DNA of 64,000 nucleotides, taken from the NCBI GenBank assembly GCA_021730635.1, contig JAJNNC010000019.1:58600-122599 (forward strand). Reading direction: 5' to 3'. Below the pieces are notes generated by a model. It was not told where the DNA came from, made no database searches, and saw only the letters and a program-made list of their open reading frames with translations. The DNA is from Catalimonadaceae bacterium JC749 (GTDB taxonomy: Bacteria > Bacteroidota > Bacteroidia > Cytophagales > Cyclobacteriaceae). Shown in pieces: positions 9,667-17,523 of this stretch. Position 1 is the stretch's first letter, and each line of letters opens with the position of its first letter. The translations under genes and the position numbers were made by a program.

Positions 9667-10497
9667 ATGGCAATCACTGCACAAGACGTAAACAAGCTCC
9701 GGCAAATGACAGGTGCCGGCATGATGGACTGTAAAAAAGCTTTGGTAGAAGCGGATGGAGACTTTGACAAAGCTATCGAGATATTGAGGAAGAAAGGACA
9801 GAAAGTGTCAGCTTCCCGTTCCGACCGTGAAACCACTGAAGGTGCTGTTTTTGTAAAATCCAGCGAAGACAAAAAAGAAGCTGTATTGATTTCACTCAAC
9901 TGTGAGACAGACTTTGTGGCTAAAAACGAAGATTTTCAAAAAGCAGGACAGGAAATCCTGGAAGTAGCTTATCAACATAAACCTGATTCTATTGAAGCGC
10001 TCAGGCAGCTGAAGGTCGGAAGCCTTACCGTGGCAGAAAAAATCACTGACATGGTCGGTAAAATTGGGGAAAAGATTGACATTGGCGCCTATGAAGTCAT
10101 CAAAGGTGACCTGGTGATCAGCTATGTCCACGCGGGTAGCCGTTTGGGGGTATTAGTAGCCCTTGAGAATATCAATGAAGAGGCCGAAGAAGCCGGAAGA
10201 GATGTGGCGATGCAGATCGCTGCCATGAATCCTATCGCTCTGGATAAGGATGATGTGGATCAGACGGTGATAGATCGTGAAATGGAAATAGGAAGGGAGC
10301 AAGCCCGGGCAGAAGGTAAACCGGAGAACATGCTGGACAAAATTGCTCAAGGGAAACTTAATAAGTTTTACAAGGAAAATACGCTGTTGAATCAGGCCTT
10401 TGTAAAAGATCCTAACGTGACTATCGCCCAATATATCGATAACATTCATAAAGGAATGAAGGTCACCAAGTTTAAAAGAGTTTCGGTGAGCGCTTAA
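9667..10497 (+). CDS. tsf: Elongation factor Ts
   Basis: 276 residues; nucleotide exchange factor that recycles EF-Tu-GDP. The N-terminal UBA-like module carries the signature KLRQMTGAGMMDCKKAL with the EF-Tu-contacting region after it, and NCETDFVAKNEDF marks the core. Length is normal. It follows rpsB after a strong terminator and ends before a second terminator, so it behaves as a single-gene unit. Confidence 0.98.
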   Translation: MAITAQDVNKLRQMTGAGMMDCKKALVEADGDFDKAIEILRKKGQKVSASRSDRETTEGAVFVKSSEDKKEAVLISLNCETDFVAKNEDFQKAGQEILEVAYQHKPDSIEALRQLKVGSLTVAEKITDMVGKIGEKIDIGAYEVIKGDLVISYVHAGSRLGVLVALENINEEAEEAGRDVAMQIAAMNPIALDKDDVDQTVIDREMEIGREQARAEGKPENMLDKIAQGKLNKFYKENTLLNQAFVKDPNVTIAQYIDNIHKGMKVTKFKRVSVSA

Positions 10498-10523
10498 TGA
10501 GGGTTTGATTCCTCTAAGATTTG

Positions 10524-10553
10524 AGCCCGGCCATTGTCTGCCGGGCTTTTTTT
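10524..10553 (+). terminator. Intrinsic terminator after tsf
   Basis: AGCCCGGC (10524-10531) pairs with GCCGGGCT (10540-10547) over an 8-nt loop, followed directly by a T run to 10553. It is a GC-rich stem and should be strong. Confidence 0.92.
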
Positions 10554-10653
10554 GTCGAATAGAGAACTATGAGATGGAGGGGCTTCCTTTTCCCGTATAT
10601 TTTGTATAAAGAAGTCTTTCTTCTAACATAAATTTATATATTTACTGTCTAAA

Positions 10654-10669
10654 ACTTGCGTTCGCAAGT
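10654..10669. promoter_or_regulatory. Palindrome upstream of dnaN
   Basis: ACTTGCG-TT-CGCAAGT is a perfect 7-bp inverted repeat centred 43 nt before the dnaN ATG, just after an AT-rich stretch that could hold the promoter. It could be an operator for a dimeric repressor or a leader hairpin; it lacks a T tract, so it is not a terminator. Confidence 0.45.
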
Positions 10670-10704
10670 AAGCCCGTATCATACTGAAAATAAGTATTGT
10701 TGCT

Positions 10705-11829
10705 ATGAAATTTGTTGTATCTTCCAAAGCTTTACTTCAGCAATTGTCGGCCATTAGCGGTGTCATTGCCTCTAATCCTGTTGTGCCCATTCTTGAAAAC
10801 TTTTTGTGTGAAGTAAAACAAGGCAAACTCACTATTACAGCCTCCGACCTGCAGACGTCCGTTATTACTGAATTATCCGTAGATGCGAAGGAAAGTGGGA
10901 GCATTGCGGTACCCGCCAAAATTTTGATTGAAACGCTGCGTAACCTGCCCGAACAACCCGTGACCTTTACCATAGATCAGGCTTCTTATAATATCGAGAT
11001 CAATTCTGAAAACGGTCACTATCGGCTGTCCGGAGAAAACGCGACTGATTTTCCCAAGATACCCGTTGTGGAAGAAGGCCATTCGGTAGAAGTACCGGCC
11101 GATGTGTTAGCCAGTGCCGTCAGCAATACTATTTTTGCAACCAGTACCGATGAACTGCGCCCTGCCATGACAGGCGTTTTCCTGAATTTGAATGGTAGTA
11201 ACGGTACATTTGTCGCTACGGATGGTCATCGCCTTATTCGATACCGAAGAACCGATGTGGCTTCCGGCGCGAAAGCGTCTATCATCGTTCCCCGCAAATC
11301 ATTGAACCTGTTGAAAGCGACGCTTCCCTCAGACAATACACCGGTGACGATGCAGTTCAATGCATCCAATATCTTCTTTAAGTTCAACAACTTCCGCATT
11401 ATCTGTCGGCTTATCGATGAACGTTACCCTGACTATGAAAACGTCATCCCCAAAGATAACAGCAACCATATGGTGATCAATCGACTGGATTTTCTCAGCT
11501 CGCTCAAGCGGATTGCCATTTATGCCAATAAAACCACCCATCAGGTGCGGCTTAAGATCAACGGAACGCAGTTGCATATCTCAGCCGAAGATCTGGATTA
11601 CTCTAACGAAGCCAACGAAAACCTCATCTGTGATCATGAAGGGCAAGATATAGAAATTGGGTTTAACGCCCGTTTTCTCATTGAGATGCTGAACAATATG
11701 GAATCCGATGAAGTGGTATTTCAGTTTTCCGCCCCTAACCGGGCCGGGCTGATTGTACCCAAGGAGAAAAATGACAACGAAGAAGTGCTGATGCTGGTGA
11801 TGCCTGTCATGCTCAACAATTATGTGTAA
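10705..11829 (+). CDS. dnaN: DNA polymerase III beta subunit (sliding clamp)
   Basis: 374 residues, the three-domain clamp that tethers the replicative polymerase. The start MKFVVSSKALLQQLSAISGVI, the middle TDGHRLIRYR and the C-terminal LVMPVML segment fit the family, where the final MPV(R/M)L contributes to the partner-binding pocket. It is not beside dnaA or recF, as usual in Bacteroidota. It has its own 5' region and a terminator 23 nt after the stop. Confidence 0.98.
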   Translation: MKFVVSSKALLQQLSAISGVIASNPVVPILENFLCEVKQGKLTITASDLQTSVITELSVDAKESGSIAVPAKILIETLRNLPEQPVTFTIDQASYNIEINSENGHYRLSGENATDFPKIPVVEEGHSVEVPADVLASAVSNTIFATSTDELRPAMTGVFLNLNGSNGTFVATDGHRLIRYRRTDVASGAKASIIVPRKSLNLLKATLPSDNTPVTMQFNASNIFFKFNNFRIICRLIDERYPDYENVIPKDNSNHMVINRLDFLSSLKRIAIYANKTTHQVRLKINGTQLHISAEDLDYSNEANENLICDHEGQDIEIGFNARFLIEMLNNMESDEVVFQFSAPNRAGLIVPKEKNDNEEVLMLVMPVMLNNYV

Positions 11830-11852
11830 ACAGGAATGTCCTCTCTTAACAT

Positions 11853-11876
11853 GCCTCCCAAAGGGAGGCTTTTTTA
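11853..11876. terminator. Shared terminator between dnaN and the LytTR regulator
   Basis: GCCTCCC (11853-11859) / GGGAGGC (11863-11869) with an AAA loop and T run to 11875 ends dnaN. The hairpin abuts the end of the convergent regulator gene at 11874. Confidence 0.85.
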
Positions 11877-12590
11877 TTCCATTCCGTTTTTCTCAAGATA
11901 TTGCTGAAAGGCATCTTTATACGTATCGCTGACGGGAATGTATACCTTGCCGAAAACAATGCGGCTCCGGTCTACCGACTGAATCTTATCCAGGTGTACA
12001 ATAAAAGAACGATGAACCCGCATAAACCGATCGGCCGGAAGCTTTTCTTCCATGGCCTTCAAGCTAAGAAGCGACATCACCGGTTTTGAATTGTTTTCCA
12101 GGTAAATCTTAACATAATCTTTCAACCCTTCTATATACAATATGTCCTGAAAGGCTATTTTAACTAGTTTATACTCAGATTTTACGAAAACACTTTCTTC
12201 TTCTACCGGCTTCTTGTCAGTGGGAAGCGTGAGTTCAAACCAGGTTTTTGCTTTATGGGCTGCTTTCAGAAATTCTTCATAATTAAAGGGTTTTAACAGG
12301 TAGTCCAGTGCATCCACTTTGAATCCTTCCAGCGCATACTGCTCAAAGGCTGTGGTAAAGATCACCCTAAGGTTTTTCTGAAGTGTTCTGGAGAAAGCGA
12401 TCCCACTCAAATCGGGCATCTGTATATCCAGGAATAAAAGGTCTACTTTTTCCTGGGCCATCACTTCCATAGCCTGAAAAGCATTGTTACAACGGCCGGT
12501 TAGTTGTAAGAATGGTGTTTTCCTCACATATTTTTCCAGCAGGTCAAGAGCCAGGGGTTCATCATCTACAATCAGACAGTTAATTTTCAT
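11874..12590 (-). CDS. LytTR-family response regulator (copy 1)
   Basis: 238 residues. The receiver domain has the DDEPLAL acidic patch, phosphoacceptor Asp55 in LFLDIQMPDLSG, and ends with DALDYLLKPF. The C-terminal LytTR DNA-binding domain (about 135-236) contains ILYIEGLKDYVKIYL and FMRVHRSFIVHLDKI. Its start codon overlaps the stop of the kinase gene by 4 nt (ATGA). It is a clear paralogue of the regulator at 51.2 kb. LytTR proteins bind direct repeats; no site is obvious nearby. Candidate targets are the outer membrane barrel gene at 14.4 kb and its divergent neighbour. Confidence 0.95.
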   Translation of the reverse strand: MKINCLIVDDEPLALDLLEKYVRKTPFLQLTGRCNNAFQAMEVMAQEKVDLLFLDIQMPDLSGIAFSRTLQKNLRVIFTTAFEQYALEGFKVDALDYLLKPFNYEEFLKAAHKAKTWFELTLPTDKKPVEEESVFVKSEYKLVKIAFQDILYIEGLKDYVKIYLENNSKPVMSLLSLKAMEEKLPADRFMRVHRSFIVHLDKIQSVDRSRIVFGKVYIPVSDTYKDAFQQYLEKNGME

Positions 12591-13660
12591 GCCGCTTTGA
12601 TTATCAGTTGAACTTTGTATACGGTATCCTCCTGAAGGAGTGTTAATTGGTGTCTTTCCGGGTAGAGCAGTTCCAGCCGTTTTCTCAGGTTGGATAACCC
12701 AATGCCTGAGCCGCTTTTATCCTCTGTATTTTTTGGGTAGAAACTGTTCTGCGTAGAAAAATCAAGGGTTTTATCTGCCCGTACCTGCAAGTGAATACGG
12801 ATGAAAGAAGGCTGGGTAGCACTCACACCATGTTTGAAGGCGTTCTCCACCAGAGAGACAAAGAGTAGGGGAGCCACCCTGCATTCCTGTGTATCGGCAG
12901 GGAAATCGACACCTATCTCTACCGAAGAAGGGAGCCGCAAACGCATCAGGTCAATGTAATGGCGCAGAAAAGTAATTTCCTTACCCAGCGGCACTTCCTC
13001 CGATTCGCTTTCATAAAGCAGATAACGCATCAGTTTACCCAGGCGATGAATGGCTTCCTGGGCATCGTTGGGTCTAAGTTCTACCAGGCTATAAATATTG
13101 TTGAGGGTGTTAAAGAAGAAATGAGGATTCAGCTGGTGTTTTAATAGGCTTAACTCAGATTGCAGATGTTCTTTTGCCATTTCCTTGCGCAGATTTTCCT
13201 CTTGGTACCAGCGCGTCGTTACTTTGATCGCTACGCTGACGCCGGCTACCAGCAAAAGGGATAAACCATTCAGGAAAAACAGGAAGTTTCTACCCTGCCG
13301 GATGATCATCGTTCTTCTCCGTCGATTGGAAAATTCTACAACAGAACGAAAATCATAAGTCAGCTTGTACAGCTCGTTCATGAGCAGCAGACAAACAATA
13401 ATCAAAAGGGCATTAGCCAAAAGGAATACTGCTACTTTTCTTCGGAAAAGGTAGTGTCTGATCAGAAAAGTGTAGTTGGTATAAAAGACGATGATAGCAA
13501 AAAAGAGAGGAATCCAGGCCCGTATATAACGGGAAAAATCTTCCTGAAAGTTGTTTGTCGTGAGGAATAAGGGAATGCAAAACAGTATGCCCCATAAAAG
13601 AACATGGGTAGTGATCTGAGCCCGCTGCTTGTTTTTCTGGCTAATGGCTAAAGGTTGCAT
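12587..13660 (-). CDS. LytS-like sensor histidine kinase (copy 1)
   Basis: 357 residues. Four predicted transmembrane helices in the first 148 residues (about 18-36, 46-67, 76-96, 124-146), then a His_kinase (PF06580) domain with phosphoacceptor His180 in HQLNPHFFFNTLNN, followed by an HATPase with LVENAFKHGVS and SGSGIGLSNLRKRL. It partners the LytTR regulator, to which it is translationally coupled. No extracellular sensor domain is present. The ATG at 13660 fits the first helix. Confidence 0.95.
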   Translation of the reverse strand: MQPLAISQKNKQRAQITTHVLLWGILFCIPLFLTTNNFQEDFSRYIRAWIPLFFAIIVFYTNYTFLIRHYLFRRKVAVFLLANALLIIVCLLLMNELYKLTYDFRSVVEFSNRRRRTMIIRQGRNFLFFLNGLSLLLVAGVSVAIKVTTRWYQEENLRKEMAKEHLQSELSLLKHQLNPHFFFNTLNNIYSLVELRPNDAQEAIHRLGKLMRYLLYESESEEVPLGKEITFLRHYIDLMRLRLPSSVEIGVDFPADTQECRVAPLLFVSLVENAFKHGVSATQPSFIRIHLQVRADKTLDFSTQNSFYPKNTEDKSGSGIGLSNLRKRLELLYPERHQLTLLQEDTVYKVQLIIKAA

Positions 13661-13750
13661 TAGGCCTAAAATAAGGAAATAATTTTATAAGTAATCTGCC
13701 ATTGAACCGGGGCCCAATGACAGATGGGTTAAACATGGGAACATCAAACA

Positions 13751-14158
13751 TTAGTTATGGTTTCTACGGCCCTTTCTGCCACCTCTTTCAGATTTCCAAT
13801 CTTCCAGCATCGTTTCATACTGGCTGTAGAGATCCGCTCCGAGTATTTCTTTCATTTCAGCATCTCTGTCTTCCGCGAGCTGTTGCATAGACTCCCGTAA
13901 GGCTGAACGCTCCTGCTGTTGCGATTCCCGCAAGTCATGCATCTGCTGAAAGAATTCAGTCCAGGTTTGCTGGGCAGCCGTTTGTTGTTCATCTGACAAG
14001 GCGAGCTTATCTTTCATAGCTTCTGTCATTCTTTCTGCTCTCTCCTCCGGATTCATACGGGGGCCCTGCGACCGGCCCTGACGATCCTGTGCATGTATAG
14101 TAGAGACGATAACAACAATAAATCCCAGCATTAAAACTACTCTTTTCATAAACTTCAT
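13751..14158 (-). CDS. Small exported Spy/CpxP-like helical protein
   Basis: 135 residues (an internal ATG at 14149 would give 132). A signal peptide ends HAQ near residue 24. The mature part is highly charged and helical, rich in Q, E and R, with a LALSDEQQTAAQQTW segment resembling the LTxxQ region of Spy/CpxP-type periplasmic proteins and a C-terminal basic GRKGRRNHN. It is divergent from the large outer membrane protein at 14.4 kb and lies beside the LytS/LytTR pair. A role in envelope stress is plausible but inferred. Confidence 0.7.
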   Translation of the reverse strand: MKFMKRVVLMLGFIVVIVSTIHAQDRQGRSQGPRMNPEERAERMTEAMKDKLALSDEQQTAAQQTWTEFFQQMHDLRESQQQERSALRESMQQLAEDRDAEMKEILGADLYSQYETMLEDWKSERGGRKGRRNHN

Positions 14159-14453
14159 AATTATTGGTTAATGGTAATATGGATAGAAAATCTCCATGTA
14201 AAAGGAGATTTTCCACTTCAAAGCTGCAAAGGAAACAAGAGGTGTACAACAAATCTAGACCGGGAAGGACATTATCAGGAAGAAGGGCACCTTTTTGTCT
14301 GCCAATGCCTGATCTCTGCTCAGCAACTTAGAGGGATAGGAACAGAAGTTTCCGGTGAATAGATAAATATGCCCTGAATATCTATGAAATCAGGCGATTC
14401 CTCTAATTCATTTTTTCTTTTGGAAAATGCCGTTGATATTGATTTTATCATTA

Positions 14454-17321
14454 ATGTTTGTAAGCGTGATAAGATATTATACCCTTCTGGCATTGTTCGT
14501 AGCCATAAGCATACAGGAAGCCAGCTATGCGCAGTCTCATGCCGTGTCAGGAACTGTGATCCAGACAAAAGACAAATCTCCTTTGATGGGAGCGCATGTG
14601 ACACTCAGAAGCCTGAAGGATACCACGCTTCTCCGCGGCATGTATACCGACCTGGAGGGTCGTTTTCACTTAGACAAACTCGCGCCTGGTACTTACCTGC
14701 TGCATATTTCTTTTGTGGGCTTTCTTCCCCTAGAAAAGAGTTTTACCCTGGAGGAACACCAGGAAAATCTGGGCACCTTCGGTATGGAGGAAGACACAGC
14801 CCTGCTCAAGGAGGTAGAAGTGCAAGGTGTCAGGGCAAGGGTAGAGCAGTTGGGAGACACCACTCAGTACAACGCTGACGCTTTTAAAACCAATCCGGAT
14901 GCCAACGCGGAGGATTTGATCGCTAAAATGCCGGGCATCACCCGTGAAAACGGTACAGTGAAAGCCCAGGGAGAAGAGGTCAAAAGAGTGCTCGTGGATG
15001 GAAATGAGTTCTTTGCCGATGATCCTACGCTGGCGTTGAGAAACCTGCCTGCCGAAATTATTGACAAAGTGCAGGTATACGATGAAATGAGCGAGCAGTC
15101 TAAATTTACTGGTTTTGATGACGGCAACACCCAGAAAACCATCAACATTGTGACCAAGGCAGGAAGAAGCAACGGGCAGTTCGGAAAAGTGTATGGAGGT
15201 TATGGTACCGATCATCGCTATCTGGGAGGTGGCAATCTGAACTTTTTTAAAGGGGATCAACGCCTCTCGGTCATCGGGCTCACCAACAATATCAACCAGC
15301 AGAACTTTTCTACCCAGGATCTGATGGGTGTGGTAGGTGGAGGTAGCTCAAGAAGGGGTGGACCTGGCGGCAGAAGAGGAGGACCGGGCAACATGGCCAG
15401 GAGAGGAGGGGGCCAGGGCGGTGGTGGAAGTGAAGTAGACAATTTTTTAGTAGGGCCTCAGGGAGGCATCAGCCGTACCCATGCTTTCGGACTCAACTAT
15501 TCAGATCAGTGGGGCAGCAAGGCCAAGGTTAATGCCAGCTACTTCTTCAATGGCACCCACAACTTCAACAACAGCCTGTTGGCGAGGCAGTATTTCTCGG
15601 AGAACGGGCCCGGCCAGCTTTATGAGGAAACAGAGGATGCCAACAGCGAAAACCTGAACCACCGATTCAGTTTCCGCCTCGACTATGCGCTCAATGAGTA
15701 TAATTCCATCCTGATGAATACCCGTTTTAACCTGCAGGATTTCCAAAATACCAGCACCATAGCAGCGGAAAACACTTTGTCTGGGGATCAGCTATTGAGC
15801 AAATCGCAAAACGATAATGCGTCCGACTATGCAGGCTATGACTTCTCCAACGACATTCTTTTCCGGCACCGGTTTGCCAAGCCCCGGAGGACCCTTTCCT
15901 TTAACCTGGGTACCCGCTATAACCGCAAAAAAGGAAAGAGTTCCCTGTATTCTCTGAATCAGTATTTTCAGGATTCGGATTCTACCCTGTTGCTCAACCA
16001 GGAATCTGATCTTTACAGCAATGGGTATACGCTATCTGGTGAGTTATCCTATACAGAACCTTTGGGAAAAGGAGGGATGCTGATGATGGACTACGCTCCT
16101 TCTTATACCCAATCGGCTTCCGATAAGAAAACCTATGACCTGGAAGAAGGGCAAGTGTTGGGGATGCTGGACACGGCACTCTCCAATATTTACGATAATA
16201 TCTATCTGACCCAGCGGACAGGCGTGGGCTATATGCTCCGTCAGGGAGAAAGTAACTTCATGCTTCGCCTCAACTATCAGCATGCCCAGTTGTCAGGCGC
16301 GCAGGATTTTCCCTATGCGCTGGATATCCGAAAGACATTTCATAATCTGCTGCCTATGGCCATGTGGCGTCACCGCTTTGCCAATGGGAGCAACCTCCGG
16401 CTGTTTTACCGTACTTCCACCGATCCACCTTCTATCAGCCAGTTGCAGGAAGTGATTGACAACAGCAACCCTCTGTTGCTAAGCACCGGTAATCCGGACC
16501 TGCGGCAGTCGTATACACATCGTCTGATGACACGGTACGGACAGACGAGTGCGGAAACCGGACGTAGCTTTTTTGCTTTTCTGATGGCTTCTCAAACCAC
16601 CGATTATATCAGCAATGCGACGCTCATCGCAGAAAAAGACACGGTGCTGGCAGAAGGGATTACCCTGTTTCAGGGGTCTCAGCTGACAAGGCCGGTCAAT
16701 CTGGATGGATACTGGAATATCCGCTCCTTTGTGACCTATGGCTTGCCGGTGGCTCCTCTGAAAAGTAACCTGAACCTGAATACCGGTGTCAGCTACGCCC
16801 GTACACCCGGACTCATTAATGAAGAACAGAATCTGGCCAATACCTACAATGTGAATGCAGGCTTCGCTTTGGGCAGTAATATCAGCGAACAGGTTGATTT
16901 TACTGTACTTTACAGTGCCAACTACAATATTGTTCAAAACAGTCTGACACCGGAGCTAAACAATAACTACTTCTACCAGACGACTGGTTTAAAGTTCAAC
17001 TGGCTGTTTGGTAATGGTTTCGTGCTGGACACCGATCTGAATCATACCCTCTACACAGGTCTTTCCGATGCTTATAACCAGCAATATCTGCTGTGGAATG
17101 CCGGATTCGGTTATAAATTCCTGAAAAACAAAAGAGGAGAACTTAAGGTAGTGGCTTTCGATCTGCTGAACCAGAACAACAGTATTACCCGTGAGGTAAC
17201 GGAAACTTACATAGAAGATAACCAATCCCAGGTATTGAATCGTTACTTTATGCTCACGTTTACCTATCAGCTTAGGAATTTTGTGGCAAAAGCTGATCGC
17301 TCAGCGGTGGAAGAACCTTGA
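14454..17321 (+). CDS. Outer membrane beta-barrel protein, TonB-receptor-like
   Basis: About 955 residues from the ATG at 14454, which places the signal peptide (VIRYYTLLALFVAI...SYAQ) at the N terminus; an in-frame ATG at 14427 adds nine residues. A carboxypeptidase-regulatory-like beta sandwich (about 30-110, GTVIQTKDKSPLMGAHV to GTYLLHISFVGF) precedes a plug-like region with LVDGNEFFADDPT, then an outer-membrane barrel (OMP_b-brl_3 type) to the C terminus. A Gly/Arg-rich insert (nt 15337-15435) sits in what should be an early extracellular loop. No SusD partner follows. Ligand is unknown. The gene has its own upstream region and no close downstream neighbour. Confidence 0.85.
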   Translation: MFVSVIRYYTLLALFVAISIQEASYAQSHAVSGTVIQTKDKSPLMGAHVTLRSLKDTTLLRGMYTDLEGRFHLDKLAPGTYLLHISFVGFLPLEKSFTLEEHQENLGTFGMEEDTALLKEVEVQGVRARVEQLGDTTQYNADAFKTNPDANAEDLIAKMPGITRENGTVKAQGEEVKRVLVDGNEFFADDPTLALRNLPAEIIDKVQVYDEMSEQSKFTGFDDGNTQKTINIVTKAGRSNGQFGKVYGGYGTDHRYLGGGNLNFFKGDQRLSVIGLTNNINQQNFSTQDLMGVVGGGSSRRGGPGGRRGGPGNMARRGGGQGGGGSEVDNFLVGPQGGISRTHAFGLNYSDQWGSKAKVNASYFFNGTHNFNNSLLARQYFSENGPGQLYEETEDANSENLNHRFSFRLDYALNEYNSILMNTRFNLQDFQNTSTIAAENTLSGDQLLSKSQNDNASDYAGYDFSNDILFRHRFAKPRRTLSFNLGTRYNRKKGKSSLYSLNQYFQDSDSTLLLNQESDLYSNGYTLSGELSYTEPLGKGGMLMMDYAPSYTQSASDKKTYDLEEGQVLGMLDTALSNIYDNIYLTQRTGVGYMLRQGESNFMLRLNYQHAQLSGAQDFPYALDIRKTFHNLLPMAMWRHRFANGSNLRLFYRTSTDPPSISQLQEVIDNSNPLLLSTGNPDLRQSYTHRLMTRYGQTSAETGRSFFAFLMASQTTDYISNATLIAEKDTVLAEGITLFQGSQLTRPVNLDGYWNIRSFVTYGLPVAPLKSNLNLNTGVSYARTPGLINEEQNLANTYNVNAGFALGSNISEQVDFTVLYSANYNIVQNSLTPELNNNYFYQTTGLKFNWLFGNGFVLDTDLNHTLYTGLSDAYNQQYLLWNAGFGYKFLKNKRGELKVVAFDLLNQNNSITREVTETYIEDNQSQVLNRYFMLTFTYQLRNFVAKADRSAVEEP

Positions 17322-17523
17322 TGGCGCTGTATGGCTTGTGTCACAGTTGAACCTGATACTGTTAAGCAGGCTAACAGGTAGGCTTTATTTCTTGTCTTAA
17401 TAGACACGAAAAAAAGTACAAGAGAATTGGAGTCATATCTGTGATAAGAACCTCGAAAGAAGGATGAAGCGTATGTTTCTCAGGCCAATCTACAACAGAG
17501 GAGATGAAACCAATATAGGAGCG

